A stretch of 64,000 nt of DNA from contig CAYPMO010000005.1 in NCBI GenBank assembly GCA_964412015.1, positions 62,001 to 126,000 on the forward strand, read 5' to 3'. How positions within the stretch are numbered: the first letter of the stretch is position 1; each line of letters begins with the position of its first letter. The notes below the pieces were generated by a model that ran no database searches, was not told where the DNA came from, and saw only the letters and a list, made by a program, of their open reading frames with translations. Source of the stretch: SZUA-318 sp964412015 (GTDB taxonomy: Bacteria; Gemmatimonadota; Gemmatimonadetes; Longimicrobiales; Gaopeijiaceae). The position numbers and the translations under genes were made by a program. Shown here one piece after another: positions 29,522 through 38,632 of the stretch.

Positions 29522-30852
29522 CGGCACGAGCGGACCAGGGCCTCGACCTCGTCCACCTTCGTGGGGAGCTCGGCCGTGAGGTTCTCGTGCCCGCCGGGCG
29601 TGACCAGGAGGTCGTCCTCGATCCGGATGCCGATCCCGGCGAACGCGGCGGTCGGACCTTCGCGCCCCCCGGGGACGTACAGCCCCGGTTCGACCGTGAG
29701 GACCATTCCCGGCTCGAGGGCGCGCGGCTCGCCGGCGCGCGCGTAGTCGCCCGGGTCGTGCACGTCCAGCCCGAGCCAGTGCGACGTCTGGTGGGGGAAG
29801 AGCCCGCGATGCGCCTGCTGGGCGATCAGGTCGTCCACGTCTCCGGTGAGAACCTCGAGATCCACGAGCCCTTCCACGAGCGCGCGAACCGCCGCCGCGT
29901 GCACCTGGTCCACCGTGTTCCCCGGCGCCACACGCGCAACCGCGGCAGTGCGCGCCGCCTCCACCACCTCGTAGAGCGAGCGCTGCGCCGGCATGAACGT
30001 GCCGTCGGCCGGCCACGTTCGGGTGACGTCGCCCTGATACAGTCCGACTTCAGCGCCGGCGTCCACGAGCACCGTGTCCCCGGGCCCGATGATCCGCCGG
30101 TTGTCGACGTAGTGCAGGATGCAGGCGTTGGACCCGGACCCGACGATCGTCCCGTACCCCGGGCCCGACGCTCCGCCACGGCGGAAGGCCTGCTCCACGG
30201 CCGCCTGCACTTCCCATTCCCCCGCGCCGGCACGGAGCGCGGCGAGGCCGGCGCGCTGCCCCTCCACGCTCAGCGCGGCGGCGGCGCGGATGCGCGCGAT
30301 CTCGTGGAGGTCCTTCACGAGGCGGAGCTCGTCGAGGATCTCGCCGGGATCCACGATACCTCGAGGTCCCGTCCCCTTCCTGGGTCCTTTCGCACGGGCC
30401 TCCGCGAGAGCCTCGATCACCAGGCGGTCCAGTAGCGCATGGCAGCCTAAGCGCACATAGATGCGATCACCGGCCCGCAGGAGCCCACCGAGCCGCAGGT
30501 CCAGCTCCGCGAGCGAGTACGTCTCGGAGGCACCCAGGAGCTCACCGGCGTCGTCCGGTCCCATGCGAGGGCCGGACCACAGCTCGGTCTCGGCGTCGTT
30601 GTCCCGCACGAACAGGATGAAACGGGGCTCGTCTCCACCGACCAGCACCGCCACCGTCCCGGGGTCGGTCGCACCCGTCGTGTAGAACAGCTCGCTGTCC
30701 GGGCGATACGGCAGCTCCGTGTCGCGCGACCGGTGCCGGACCGGCACGGCGGGAAGCACCATCACGCCGCCTCCCAGCGCGCGGAACACGGCGGCCCTGC
30801 GGGCCGCGAAGACATCCAGCGGAATACCGTCCAGCAAGTCGAGCAGCATCAT
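29518..30852 (-). CDS. pepP: Xaa-Pro aminopeptidase, M24B family (PepP-like)
   Basis: Cytoplasmic metallopeptidase that removes an N-terminal residue preceding proline. The 444-residue product has an N-terminal AMP_N-type domain (residues ~8-130, with PYRPDSELFYTTGA) and a pita-bread catalytic domain with all five dinuclear metal ligands recognisable: VDAGAEVGLYQGDVTRTW (two Asp), HWLGLDVHD (His), TVEPGLYV (Glu) and GIRIEDDLLV (Glu). Two adjacent ATGs (30852, 30849) are possible; I use the first. It is the upstream gene of a coupled pair with the MTHFR-fold protein and diverges from the 30935 gene. Confidence 0.93.
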   Translation of the reverse strand: MMLLDLLDGIPLDVFAARRAAVFRALGGGVMVLPAVPVRHRSRDTELPYRPDSELFYTTGATDPGTVAVLVGGDEPRFILFVRDNDAETELWSGPRMGPDDAGELLGASETYSLAELDLRLGGLLRAGDRIYVRLGCHALLDRLVIEALAEARAKGPRKGTGPRGIVDPGEILDELRLVKDLHEIARIRAAAALSVEGQRAGLAALRAGAGEWEVQAAVEQAFRRGGASGPGYGTIVGSGSNACILHYVDNRRIIGPGDTVLVDAGAEVGLYQGDVTRTWPADGTFMPAQRSLYEVVEAARTAAVARVAPGNTVDQVHAAAVRALVEGLVDLEVLTGDVDDLIAQQAHRGLFPHQTSHWLGLDVHDPGDYARAGEPRALEPGMVLTVEPGLYVPGGREGPTAAFAGIGIRIEDDLLVTPGGHENLTAELPTKVDEVEALVRSCR

Positions 30853-30934
30853 GGCAGGCAACTTAACAGGTCGCCGGAGACCGGCGGTACCGCCCGTTGC
30901 GCGCGAGGGAAACTCCCGCGATACAGTATAGACG

Positions 30935-32650
30935 ATGAGACGCATCCTCTGCTTCCCCGTACTCGCTCTGGCATGGGCGGCCACCCCGGCCGCGGGGCAG
31001 ATCGTGCGGGGCCAGATTCTGGAGGAGTCCACCGACACGCCGATCCACGGCGCGATGATCGTGCTCCTCGATATGGACGGTCGCGCGGCTCGCCGGGTCC
31101 TGACCGACGGATCCGGTGGTTTCATCATCGAGGCCCCGCAGCCGGGCCCCTACCGGATCCGGATCGACCGGATCGGCTACGAGAATTTCACCACCGAGCG
31201 CTTCGACGCGCCCGTCGGCGTGACGTTCCAGCGGATTTCCGTCCCCATTCGGCCGGTGGAGTTGGCCGGGATCGCCGTGGAGACCTCCCGCCGGTGCGAG
31301 CTCCGCAACGAGCAGGGTGAAGAGACCGCCCGCGTATGGGACGAAGCCCGCAAGGCACTCCAGGCGGCGGAGTGGACGCTGAGCTCGGGTGTGTACCGCT
31401 ACACGCTGCTCCAGTTCGAGCGGCGGCTCGCTTCCAACGCCCACACGATCGTGGATGAGGATCGCCGTTTCCAGCGCGGGACCGGCCAGGCGCCCTACCG
31501 GAGCCTGCCGGCCCAGGAGCTGGTCGAAGAGGGGTTCGTCCGGCAGAACCGGGATCAGAGCTTCACCTACTATGCTCCCGACGCCGCGGCGTTCCTCTCC
31601 GACGAGTTCCTCGACACGCACTGCATGAACCTGGAGCAGATCCAGGGCGGGCTGGTGGGACTCGCGTTCCAGCCGGTCCAGGGGCGGCGGGTTCCGGACA
31701 TTCGCGGCACGCTCTGGATCGACGCGGCCACGGCCGCCCTGAGGCGTCTGGAATTCTCCTACGTGAACCTGCCGCTCGGGCCGAGTGAGGGGAGGCCCGG
31801 CGGCGAGGTGCGGTTCGGAGGGCTTCCCAACGGAACATGGATCGTGCGCGAGTGGAGCATCCGCATGCCCGAGGTGACGGTCACCCCCGATCGCAGGCAG
31901 GTCAGCGTCACGGGATACTCGGTGCAAGGCGGGCTGGTGTGGAGGGTCACCGACACCTCGGGCCGGACCGTCCTGGAGGCCGAGGCGGCCACCGTGTCCG
32001 GAACGGTCGTGGACTCGACGGAGGCAGGCCCCGTGGAGGGTGCTGTGGTCCGTACCGAGGACGGCACGGCCGAGGCGGTGACCGGCGGTGCCGGGTCCTT
32101 CTTCCTTCCCGGCCTCACCCCCGGCCACCACAGCCTGGAGGTGCACCACCCGTCGCTGGACTCCCTGGGCCTCGGCCCGGCGCGCTTCGACGTCGCCGCC
32201 GAGGCCGGTCGAATCACGTCGACGCGATTGAGGCTCCGGGGCATCGAAGAAACCCTGGCCGCCGCGTGCGAGGACACGATCCCGACGGAGCGTCGAACGG
32301 CAATGCTCCTGGTTCGCGTCAGGCGAGGAACCGCGCCCGCCGCGGGCCTCCCCGTGAGCGTCGAGTGGATCGGTAGCGATCGTGAGGGCTTCGATGTGTC
32401 GGCGCGGGCGGCGCCCCCTCTTCCCGGGGGTTCCGCGCCCGAGTGGCAGGCCGACCCGCGGAATCCGAGGGTGATCGGCACCATCCTGGACGAGCGCGGT
32501 ATCTTCATGCTCTGCGCCGTCCCCACGCGTTCCCAGGTCCGCGTGCAGCTCGGCCAGGGTGTGACCGCGGAGATCCACCGGCTGGCCATTCCGGCCGGCG
32601 CTCGGGCGGTCGTCGTTTCCCTGCCCACCCCCGAAGCAAGAGAGCCTTGA
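30935..32650 (+). CDS. Secreted protein with carboxypeptidase regulatory-like domains
   Basis: A 571-residue exported protein. A signal peptide (RILCFPVLALAWAATPAAG) precedes a first carboxypeptidase-regulatory-like beta-sandwich (residues ~24-112: VRGQILEESTDTPIHGAMI, YRIRIDRIGYENF). A central domain without a known name follows, then a second such sandwich near residues 350-430 (VSGTVVDSTEAGPVEGAVV, TGGAGSFFLPGL). These domains are common in Bacteroidota and Gemmatimonadota surface proteins. Its stop overlaps the TTG start of a TonB-dependent receptor, so the two are translationally coupled and probably work together at the outer membrane. Specific substrate unknown. Confidence 0.82.
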   Translation: MRRILCFPVLALAWAATPAAGQIVRGQILEESTDTPIHGAMIVLLDMDGRAARRVLTDGSGGFIIEAPQPGPYRIRIDRIGYENFTTERFDAPVGVTFQRISVPIRPVELAGIAVETSRRCELRNEQGEETARVWDEARKALQAAEWTLSSGVYRYTLLQFERRLASNAHTIVDEDRRFQRGTGQAPYRSLPAQELVEEGFVRQNRDQSFTYYAPDAAAFLSDEFLDTHCMNLEQIQGGLVGLAFQPVQGRRVPDIRGTLWIDAATAALRRLEFSYVNLPLGPSEGRPGGEVRFGGLPNGTWIVREWSIRMPEVTVTPDRRQVSVTGYSVQGGLVWRVTDTSGRTVLEAEAATVSGTVVDSTEAGPVEGAVVRTEDGTAEAVTGGAGSFFLPGLTPGHHSLEVHHPSLDSLGLGPARFDVAAEAGRITSTRLRLRGIEETLAAACEDTIPTERRTAMLLVRVRRGTAPAAGLPVSVEWIGSDREGFDVSARAAPPLPGGSAPEWQADPRNPRVIGTILDERGIFMLCAVPTRSQVRVQLGQGVTAEIHRLAIPAGARAVVVSLPTPEAREP

Positions 32651-34758
32651 GGCGAACCACCACCCTGCTCGTGGCGGTCCAGCTGATCACGATCTCCGGC
32701 GTGCGGGCGCAGCAGCGCCCGGACACGGTGGTCCCGATCGAGCCCGTCGTCGTGCGCGTGCTGCGGGGCTCGGTCGGCACCGGCAGCCCCTACGCCGTGT
32801 CCGTGGCCATGGGAGCCGAGCTCACGAGATCCCACGCCGGCGCCTATCTGGAGGAGGCCCTTCGCGCCTTGCCCGGCGTGCAGATCCAGAACCGCTTCAA
32901 CCTCGCGTCGGGGGAGCGGCTGGTGCTGAGGGGGTTCGGGTCCCGCGCGCAGTTCGGCATCCGGAGCCTGCGGATCCTCGTAGACGGCATACCCGCCACC
33001 CTCCCCGACGGACAGACGACGCTCGATCACCTGGACGTCTCCGGCCTCGAGCGCGTGGAGCTCCTGCGCGGTCCCGGAGCGGCGGCCTACGGCAACGCCG
33101 CGGGAGGCGTCCTCCACTTCCTGTCCCGCGCGCCGGGACCGGAGACTGCGGCAGAGCTGAACAGCGCGGCGGGCTCGAACGGGCTCCGCACCCTCTCGCT
33201 GGCGCTGACCGGCCGGGCGGGAACGACAGCGTACCGTGCGAGCGCGCAGCGCTACGCCTACGACGGTTTCCGGCGCGACCCCGTGGCCGACGACGGCAGC
33301 ACGTACGGCCGCCAAGAGCGCTCGATCCTGAACGCGGCGTTCCACACCAACTTCGCGGGAGGGAGTCTCCGGGTGGTGGTGAACGGTCTCGACATGGCCG
33401 CGGCCAACGCGGGCTCGCTCTCCCGGGTCCTCCTCGACCTCAGGGATCGGCAGGCGTATCGGAACAGCGTGCTCCAGAGCACCCGCGAGGACATCCGCCA
33501 GGCCCAGGTGGGCGCGACCTGGACCGGGGCCGTCGGCGGGCTGGACGCCGAGGCCTCGGCTTGGGGGATCCGGAGGGACTTCGCGGGACGCATCCCGTCC
33601 GACGTGGTGGCCTTCGACCGGAACGCGGGCGGCCTGCGCGTGTTCCTGTCCGGCTCGCGCCGCGCGGGAGACAGGGTCGTCCGCCTCGGCGCGGGCATCG
33701 AGGTGGAGCTGCAGGGCGACGATCGGCGAAACTGGACGAACCGGGCCGGCGACAAGGGGCCCCTGACGCTGGACCAGCGGGAGCGCGTGCGCGGCGCCGG
33801 TGTGTTCGCGCAAGCGCGCGCGGAGCCGTCTTCCACGCTGTCCCTCGTCGCGGCCCTACGCTACGACGCATTCCGGTTCCGCGCCCTGGATCGGCTCCTC
33901 GCCGACGGCGTCGACGAGTCCGGGCTGCGCGTGATGCGCGCGACGAGTCCGTCGGTGGGAATCGTCTGGGAAGCGGCGCCCCGTGTGGAGCTGTTCGGTT
34001 CCCTGGCCACCGCATTCGAGACGCCGACGACCACGGAGCTCGCGAACCGCCCCGACGGCGCCGACGGCTTCAACCCGGACCTCGACCCCATGCGCGCGGT
34101 CTCGGCCGAGGGCGGCGCGCGCGCGCGGATCGGCGTGTCGTGGAGCCTCGAGGCTACGCTCTTCCGCACGGAGTTGCGCGACGAGTTGGTACCCTTCGAG
34201 GTGTCCACGTCTCCCGGCCGGACGTTCTACCGCAACGCCGGGCAGTCCTCCCACCGCGGCTGGGAGGCCTCAGCGGAGGGCAGGCCGCACCCGTCCCTCT
34301 GGCTCCGCGTCGCGTACACGCGGGTGGACGCGCGCTTCGAGCGCTACGCCGTCGGAGGCACGGATTTCTCGGGAAACAGGATTCCCGGACTCGCGCCGCA
34401 GCGGCTCGACGGGCGAGTAGCGTTGGAGATCGGGCACGCCTGGATCGAGGCGCGCGGCCTCCACCAGAGCGCGATCCCCGTCAACGACGCCGGGACCGCG
34501 GAGTCGCCTTCGGCCTTCGTCGCGGATCTGCGTGCCGGGCTCGAGGACGTGGACGTGGGGAAGATCCGGATCGCGCCGTTCGTCGCCGTGGCGAACGTCC
34601 TCGATCGCGTCTACAACGCGGCCGTCGTCGTCAACGCATTCGGAGGCCGATACTTCGAGCCGGGTCCCGGGCGCACGTTCCAGGCCGGCGTCGGCATGCG
34701 GTTCGGCGGAGGCTCTCGACGCGATCCGCCTAGCGGCGCCGCACCCGGCACCCGGTGA
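32647..34758 (+). CDS. TonB-dependent outer-membrane receptor
   Basis: Energy-coupled outer-membrane uptake receptor of 703 residues. After a signal peptide (TTTLLVAVQLITISGVRA) comes the plug domain (YLEEALRALPGVQIQNRFN, ERLVLRGFGSRAQFGIRSLRI, LVDGIPATLPDGQTTLDHLD, VELLRGPGAAAYGNAAGGVL), then a 22-strand-type barrel ending in GRTFQAGVGMRFGG. The start is inferred to be the TTG at 32647, which overlaps the preceding stop as TTGA and puts the signal peptide directly at the N-terminus. No canonical start with a better context is visible. The motif set is closest to siderophore/cobalamin-type receptors; the ligand cannot be named. Its 3' end overlaps the convergent gene by 29 bases. Confidence 0.9.
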   Translation: MRRTTTLLVAVQLITISGVRAQQRPDTVVPIEPVVVRVLRGSVGTGSPYAVSVAMGAELTRSHAGAYLEEALRALPGVQIQNRFNLASGERLVLRGFGSRAQFGIRSLRILVDGIPATLPDGQTTLDHLDVSGLERVELLRGPGAAAYGNAAGGVLHFLSRAPGPETAAELNSAAGSNGLRTLSLALTGRAGTTAYRASAQRYAYDGFRRDPVADDGSTYGRQERSILNAAFHTNFAGGSLRVVVNGLDMAAANAGSLSRVLLDLRDRQAYRNSVLQSTREDIRQAQVGATWTGAVGGLDAEASAWGIRRDFAGRIPSDVVAFDRNAGGLRVFLSGSRRAGDRVVRLGAGIEVELQGDDRRNWTNRAGDKGPLTLDQRERVRGAGVFAQARAEPSSTLSLVAALRYDAFRFRALDRLLADGVDESGLRVMRATSPSVGIVWEAAPRVELFGSLATAFETPTTTELANRPDGADGFNPDLDPMRAVSAEGGARARIGVSWSLEATLFRTELRDELVPFEVSTSPGRTFYRNAGQSSHRGWEASAEGRPHPSLWLRVAYTRVDARFERYAVGGTDFSGNRIPGLAPQRLDGRVALEIGHAWIEARGLHQSAIPVNDAGTAESPSAFVADLRAGLEDVDVGKIRIAPFVAVANVLDRVYNAAVVVNAFGGRYFEPGPGRTFQAGVGMRFGGGSRRDPPSGAAPGTR

Positions 34759-35671
34759 AGTCCCGCACGAGGGCGAGCGCGTTGACCACGGCTCGCTCAC
34801 CGGCCTCATCGGACGGCCGGTTGCGCGCCGAGCCCCGTAGGACCATCACCGAAGATCCGCCCCCGTCGAGGTTGAGCGCCTCCCGCGCGCCGAGCGCCAC
34901 CATGAGATCGGCCAGCTCGGGCAAGGTCATGCCCGCCGAGTGGGGCGCCTGTCTCCCATCCACCACGACGAGCCAGAGACGGCCCGCGTCGGGGTCGAAT
35001 CCCACGGCGGTGCGCGGGTGGCGGGACCCCGCGAACGCCGGGCGCTCGGCGAGGGCGAGGCCCACGACCTCGTGGCCCCCGTCCAACAGCTCGGGATATC
35101 CACCCACGATCTCCGTCGCGCCGTCCCCGCTTCCCAACGGTATCGGCCAGCCGGCCACGAGCGTGTCGCCGGAAAGGCGCGTGGTCCCCACCCACGGGAA
35201 CTCCCCGCGGCGCCATGCGAGCGCGGGACGCGCGCGCGCCGCGGTGACGCGCCCGCCGATCACCTCGCTTCCCACGGTGCCGCCTTCGGGCGTGAAGAAG
35301 TCGGCGTTCACGGCGGCGATGACCATCCAGGGGGAGCGCGCGACCATCGAGCTCACGCGCTCGTGTCCCCGCCGTCCTTCCTCCCGGGGCTCGGCGCGGA
35401 GCGCGCGCAACTCCAGGTCGCACCGCTCGAGGTCCGCTTCGACGAGGTGCACCGCCCACGGACCGACCGGGGACCATAGGTAGCGATACCAGACCCCCGC
35501 CCCCACGCGCGCGCTCCGCGCGATGTCCGGACGCAGGAACGAGCGGGCCGCGGGCGGAAGCGGATCGGCCACCGCGGGAGGTGTGTCCGGCGGACGGCAT
35601 CCCCCGACCCACAGGAGCGACGCGAGTGCGACGGCGGCGGCGCGGCGCCCGTGGACCCACCGGCCGTCGAT
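34730..35671 (-). CDS. Phosphodiester glycosidase-family (NAGPA) lipoprotein, start uncertain
   Basis: The C-terminal half is a NAGPA-type domain: VNADFFTPEGGTVG, RTAVGFDPDAGRLWLVVVDGRQ, GMTLPELADLMVALGAREALNLDGGGSSVMVL. Upstream in frame is a clear lipoprotein signal (RRAAAVALASLLWVGGC, cysteine after VGG), but no ATG, GTG or TTG precedes it before the divergent gene at 35690. I therefore give the extent to the ATC at 35671 (ATA at 35677 is another option). A strict canonical-start call would be the GTG at 35506 (258 residues), which would lose the lipobox. The family removes or hydrolyses phosphodiester-linked sugars in known members; the substrate here is unknown. Confidence 0.75.
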   Translation of the reverse strand: MDGRWVHGRRAAAVALASLLWVGGCRPPDTPPAVADPLPPAARSFLRPDIARSARVGAGVWYRYLWSPVGPWAVHLVEADLERCDLELRALRAEPREEGRRGHERVSSMVARSPWMVIAAVNADFFTPEGGTVGSEVIGGRVTAARARPALAWRRGEFPWVGTTRLSGDTLVAGWPIPLGSGDGATEIVGGYPELLDGGHEVVGLALAERPAFAGSRHPRTAVGFDPDAGRLWLVVVDGRQAPHSAGMTLPELADLMVALGAREALNLDGGGSSVMVLRGSARNRPSDEAGERAVVNALALVRDFTGCRVRRR

Positions 35672-35689
35672 GCCTATACTCCGGCTCCC

Positions 35690-36211
35690 ATGGCTCGGTC
35701 GTATCCCTTCCCCCCGATCGCCCGCCGCGCGCTGGCCGCGCTGGCGCTCGGAGCGGCAGTGATCGCACCGCCGCTCGTGGCCCAGGGCACGGGCAGCGAA
35801 TCCGGTGTGCGTCTGGGCCTGGTGTTCGGGGGCATCAGCACGGTGGGGATCAGCGTCGAGCTGGTGCGCGAACATCGCGCGCTCGACATCACCGTCGGTA
35901 CGTGGTCGTTTCGGGACCTGAGCCTCAGCGTGGTGGCGAAGGAGTACTTCGGAGCCGGCGATCTGCTCCCCTTCGTGGGCGCCGGCGTATGGCTCGTCGC
36001 CGCCCGGCCTCCCGGCGAGCGCACCGGCCTGGCGGCGGTATTCCAGGCGCCGGTCGGTGTGGACTGGCAAGCAGCCGACGGGAGCTACGTCGGAGCCAGT
36101 CTGAACGTGAACCGCGCGATCGCCGTGCGTCGCCCCGACCCCGAGGACGACCTCCCGCTCAACCGGCGGCTCGTGCCGCTGCCCGCCGTCTACTATCGCT
36201 GGAAACGGTAG
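35690..36211 (+). CDS. Small exported protein of unknown function
   Basis: A 173-residue protein with a signal peptide (ARRALAALALGAAVIAPPLVAQ). The mature part looks like alternating strands (GVRLGLVFGGISTVGISVELV, ALDITVGTWSFRDLSLSVVAKEYF, LLPFVGAGVWLVAA, YVGASLNVNRAIAVR), ending in VYYRWKR, which would suit a small outer-membrane beta-barrel. No family is recognised. The ATG at 35690 was preferred to the in-frame GTG at 35651 because it places the signal peptide at the N-terminus. It diverges from the NAGPA-type gene. Confidence 0.7.
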   Translation: MARSYPFPPIARRALAALALGAAVIAPPLVAQGTGSESGVRLGLVFGGISTVGISVELVREHRALDITVGTWSFRDLSLSVVAKEYFGAGDLLPFVGAGVWLVAARPPGERTGLAAVFQAPVGVDWQAADGSYVGASLNVNRAIAVRRPDPEDDLPLNRRLVPLPAVYYRWKR

Positions 36212-36234
36212 CGGGCCCCGATCACCTCGTCGGG

Positions 36235-36489
36235 TCACGACTCCTCCGGCTCGTCCCCGGGCTCCGACCAAAACCGCCGCTCCTCTTCGTCGATCTCGGC
36301 CTGGTCCAGGGGCTCGTCGGCCTCGTCCTCGATGACACCCGCATCCAGGATGCGGCCCACGGCCTCGTCGTCCACCTGCGGCACGCCCGGAGTCGGTCGG
36401 CGTCGCATACGCGCCCGCAGCCGGAGGCCGGTAACGCCCACCACCGCGACGAGGAAGGCCGAGAGCACCGCGATGACGAAGTCGAGCAT
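36235..36489 (-). CDS. Small membrane-anchored acidic protein
   Basis: An 84-residue protein with one N-terminal helix (FVIAVLSAFLVAVVGVTGL), a basic stop-transfer patch (RLRARMRRR), and an acidic tail (EDEADEPLDQAEIDEEERRFW). It begins 11 bases after the thrC stop and is probably the last gene of CPBP-thrC-this. No family recognised. Organisation and composition look real, but there is no homology evidence. Confidence 0.6.
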   Translation of the reverse strand: MLDFVIAVLSAFLVAVVGVTGLRLRARMRRRPTPGVPQVDDEAVGRILDAGVIEDEADEPLDQAEIDEEERRFWSEPGDEPEES

Positions 36490-36499
36490 CGGCGGGCGG

Positions 36500-37687
36500 T
36501 CAGTCCAGGGGCGTCATCCCAACGTACTTGAGCCCCGAGCCGGTGTTGAAGAGCACGACCTCGTCGTCCTCGCGGATGAGTCCTTTCTCCTTGAGCATGG
36601 GCACGGCCGCCGCGGTCGCACCGCCCTCCGGAGCCGCGAATACTCCCGTGTCCGCGCCGAGCTTGTTGACCCACTCGAGCATCAGGTGATCGGGCACGGC
36701 GACGGCGCCGCCTCCCGAGGCGCGCAGCGTCCGCAGGATCAGGAAGTCCCCCACGGCCGAGGGAACACGGAGGCCGGAAGCGTACGTGGCGGCGCCTTGC
36801 CACGCTTCCGCATGCTCGACGCCCTGCTCCCAGGCTCTCACCATCGGCGCGCACCCCGCGGCCTGGACGGTGAACATCCTCGGCCGCTCGGCCCCGATCC
36901 ACCCGAGTGTCTCCATCTCGTCGAAGGCCTTCCACATCCCGATGAGCCCGGTGCCGCCACCGGTCGGGTAGACGATCGCGTCCGGAAGCTGGCCGCCGAG
37001 CTGCTCGAAGAGCTCGTAGCCCATCGTCTTCTTCCCCTCCACCCGGTACGGCTCCTTGAGCGTCGAGAGGTCGAACCAGCCCTTCTCCTCGACGCCCTTG
37101 CGGACCACCTTGCCGCAGTCCGTGATGAGACCGTCCAGCAGCTGGAGATCGGCCCCCAGCGCGGCGATCTCTTCGAGGATCGGCGCCGGCGTGTCCTTGG
37201 GCACGACCACGTGGACGCGGAGCCCGGCCGCGGCTCCGTACGCCGCCGCGGCGCTGCCCGCGTTTCCCGCGGAGGGGAGCGCCAGCTCGCCGGCACCGAG
37301 CTCGAGCGCCCGCGAGACGGCCAGACAGAGGCCTCGGGCCTTGAACGACCCTGTGGGGTTCTGCCCCTCCTCCTTCACCCAGACGCGCGCCACACCCAGT
37401 CGTTCGGCCACGCGGGGCGCATCCAGCAGGGGGGTCCAGCCCTCGCCGAGCGTGACCTGGCATGCGCGGTCGCGTACCGGCAGCACCTCCTCGTAGCGCC
37501 ACAGGTCGGCGCGGCGCCGCTCCAAGATCGAGGGAGTGAGGCGGCCCTTCAGGGTAGCAAGGTCGTAGCGTGCGAAGAGGGGCTTGCCCGCGGTGGACAG
37601 GCCGATGAGCTGCTCGCTCTCGAAGCGCTCGCCGGTCGCGGTGCACTCGAGATGGGTGGCGCCGGGAAGGCGCGATGCGTCGGTCAT
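36500..37687 (-). CDS. thrC: Threonine synthase (PLP-dependent)
   Basis: Converts O-phosphohomoserine to threonine. The 395-residue product is a fold-type II PLP enzyme of the shorter archaeal/Gram-positive-like ThrC class: TLGEGWTPLLDAPRVAERLG, EEGQNPTGSFKARG (PLP lysine in SFKARG), ALPSAGNAGSAAAAYGAAAG (phosphate/substrate loop), YPTGGGTGLIGMW (PLP phosphate loop), and the C-terminal NTGSGLKY. Its ATG overlaps the stop of the CPBP protease gene (ATGA). A related beta-replacing enzyme cannot be excluded, but the order of motifs is that of ThrC. Confidence 0.9.
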   Translation of the reverse strand: MTDASRLPGATHLECTATGERFESEQLIGLSTAGKPLFARYDLATLKGRLTPSILERRRADLWRYEEVLPVRDRACQVTLGEGWTPLLDAPRVAERLGVARVWVKEEGQNPTGSFKARGLCLAVSRALELGAGELALPSAGNAGSAAAAYGAAAGLRVHVVVPKDTPAPILEEIAALGADLQLLDGLITDCGKVVRKGVEEKGWFDLSTLKEPYRVEGKKTMGYELFEQLGGQLPDAIVYPTGGGTGLIGMWKAFDEMETLGWIGAERPRMFTVQAAGCAPMVRAWEQGVEHAEAWQGAATYASGLRVPSAVGDFLILRTLRASGGGAVAVPDHLMLEWVNKLGADTGVFAAPEGGATAAAVPMLKEKGLIREDDEVVLFNTGSGLKYVGMTPLD

Positions 37688-38496
37688 AATGCCTCGTCTC
37701 GGGAGAACGTGCCCTCGGCCGAGCCCTCGCGCGGAGGCTCACCTCTCATCACCGCCACGCCCACACCGAGCGAGAGGGCCGCCGCGAAGACGAGCCCCAT
37801 CGGAGGCGGAGCGTCCGGATCGATCACGAGACGGCTCAGCGCGGGAACGGACGCGAGAAGCACGATGGTTCCGTTGTTCAGGAGGTGCATGAGGACGCCG
37901 ATCCAGACGGATCGGGCCCTGAGCACCGCCCACGCCATGACGATACCCAGCCAGGCCGTGGGAAGGAACCGCACAGGCGCCTCGAAGGAGATATGGAACC
38001 CACCGAACACCAGCCCGTTCAGGAGCACCGCGCGCCATGGCGCGAGCGTCCGTGTGGAGGACAGGAGCAAGCCACGGAACACCGCCTCCTCGCAGACGGC
38101 GGGCGTAACGGCCAGGACCATGAGAAGCCAGGCCAACCGTCCGAGATCCTCGGCCGTGACCAGCGCGCGAAGGACCTCCACGACCGCCGTGGGGGCGGAG
38201 AGGACGAGGCTCTGGATCCACCCGATCGTCCACGCGATCGGCGTCGCGCCCACGATCAGCAGAATCGCCGCTACGACGGCTCGCCACGAAGGTCTCGCCA
38301 CCGCGAACGTCGCGCTCGGATCGTATCGGCCCAGGTGGACGAAGAGAACCGCCGGGGCGAACAGGAGAAACCACTCCGCGGCGAGGAGACCTCCCTCACC
38401 CAGCCAGAGCTGCAGGGCCGCACCGCCCCATACGAAGAGGACGGCCACTCCGGCCACGAAGAAGACGGCAGCCGTAGGAGACGGCACACGGATCAT
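37684..38496 (-). CDS. CPBP-family intramembrane metalloprotease
   Basis: A 270-residue polytopic membrane protein with the three CPBP (Rce1/CaaX) motifs: CEEAVFRGLLL (EExxxR), GGFHISFEAPV (FxxxH) and HLLNNGTIVLL (HxxxN/B). About eight hydrophobic helices are visible, starting with VFFVAGVAVLFVWGGA. Members of this family cut within membranes or act in bacteriocin immunity and protein processing; the substrate here is unknown. It is the first gene of a coupled unit with thrC. Confidence 0.88.
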   Translation of the reverse strand: MIRVPSPTAAVFFVAGVAVLFVWGGAALQLWLGEGGLLAAEWFLLFAPAVLFVHLGRYDPSATFAVARPSWRAVVAAILLIVGATPIAWTIGWIQSLVLSAPTAVVEVLRALVTAEDLGRLAWLLMVLAVTPAVCEEAVFRGLLLSSTRTLAPWRAVLLNGLVFGGFHISFEAPVRFLPTAWLGIVMAWAVLRARSVWIGVLMHLLNNGTIVLLASVPALSRLVIDPDAPPPMGLVFAAALSLGVGVAVMRGEPPREGSAEGTFSRDEAL

Positions 38497-38632
38497 GGCT
38501 CGGCGGCGTCGGGTAGGAGTCCCGGGAGGTCTCCCGGGGGTAGGCGCAGTGCGAGGTTAGGGTGAGCCCGGCTCAGGGGCAACCATCCTTCCGGCTCCGG
38601 CCATCCAACCCCAAGGAATCGGAGAAGAGGCA

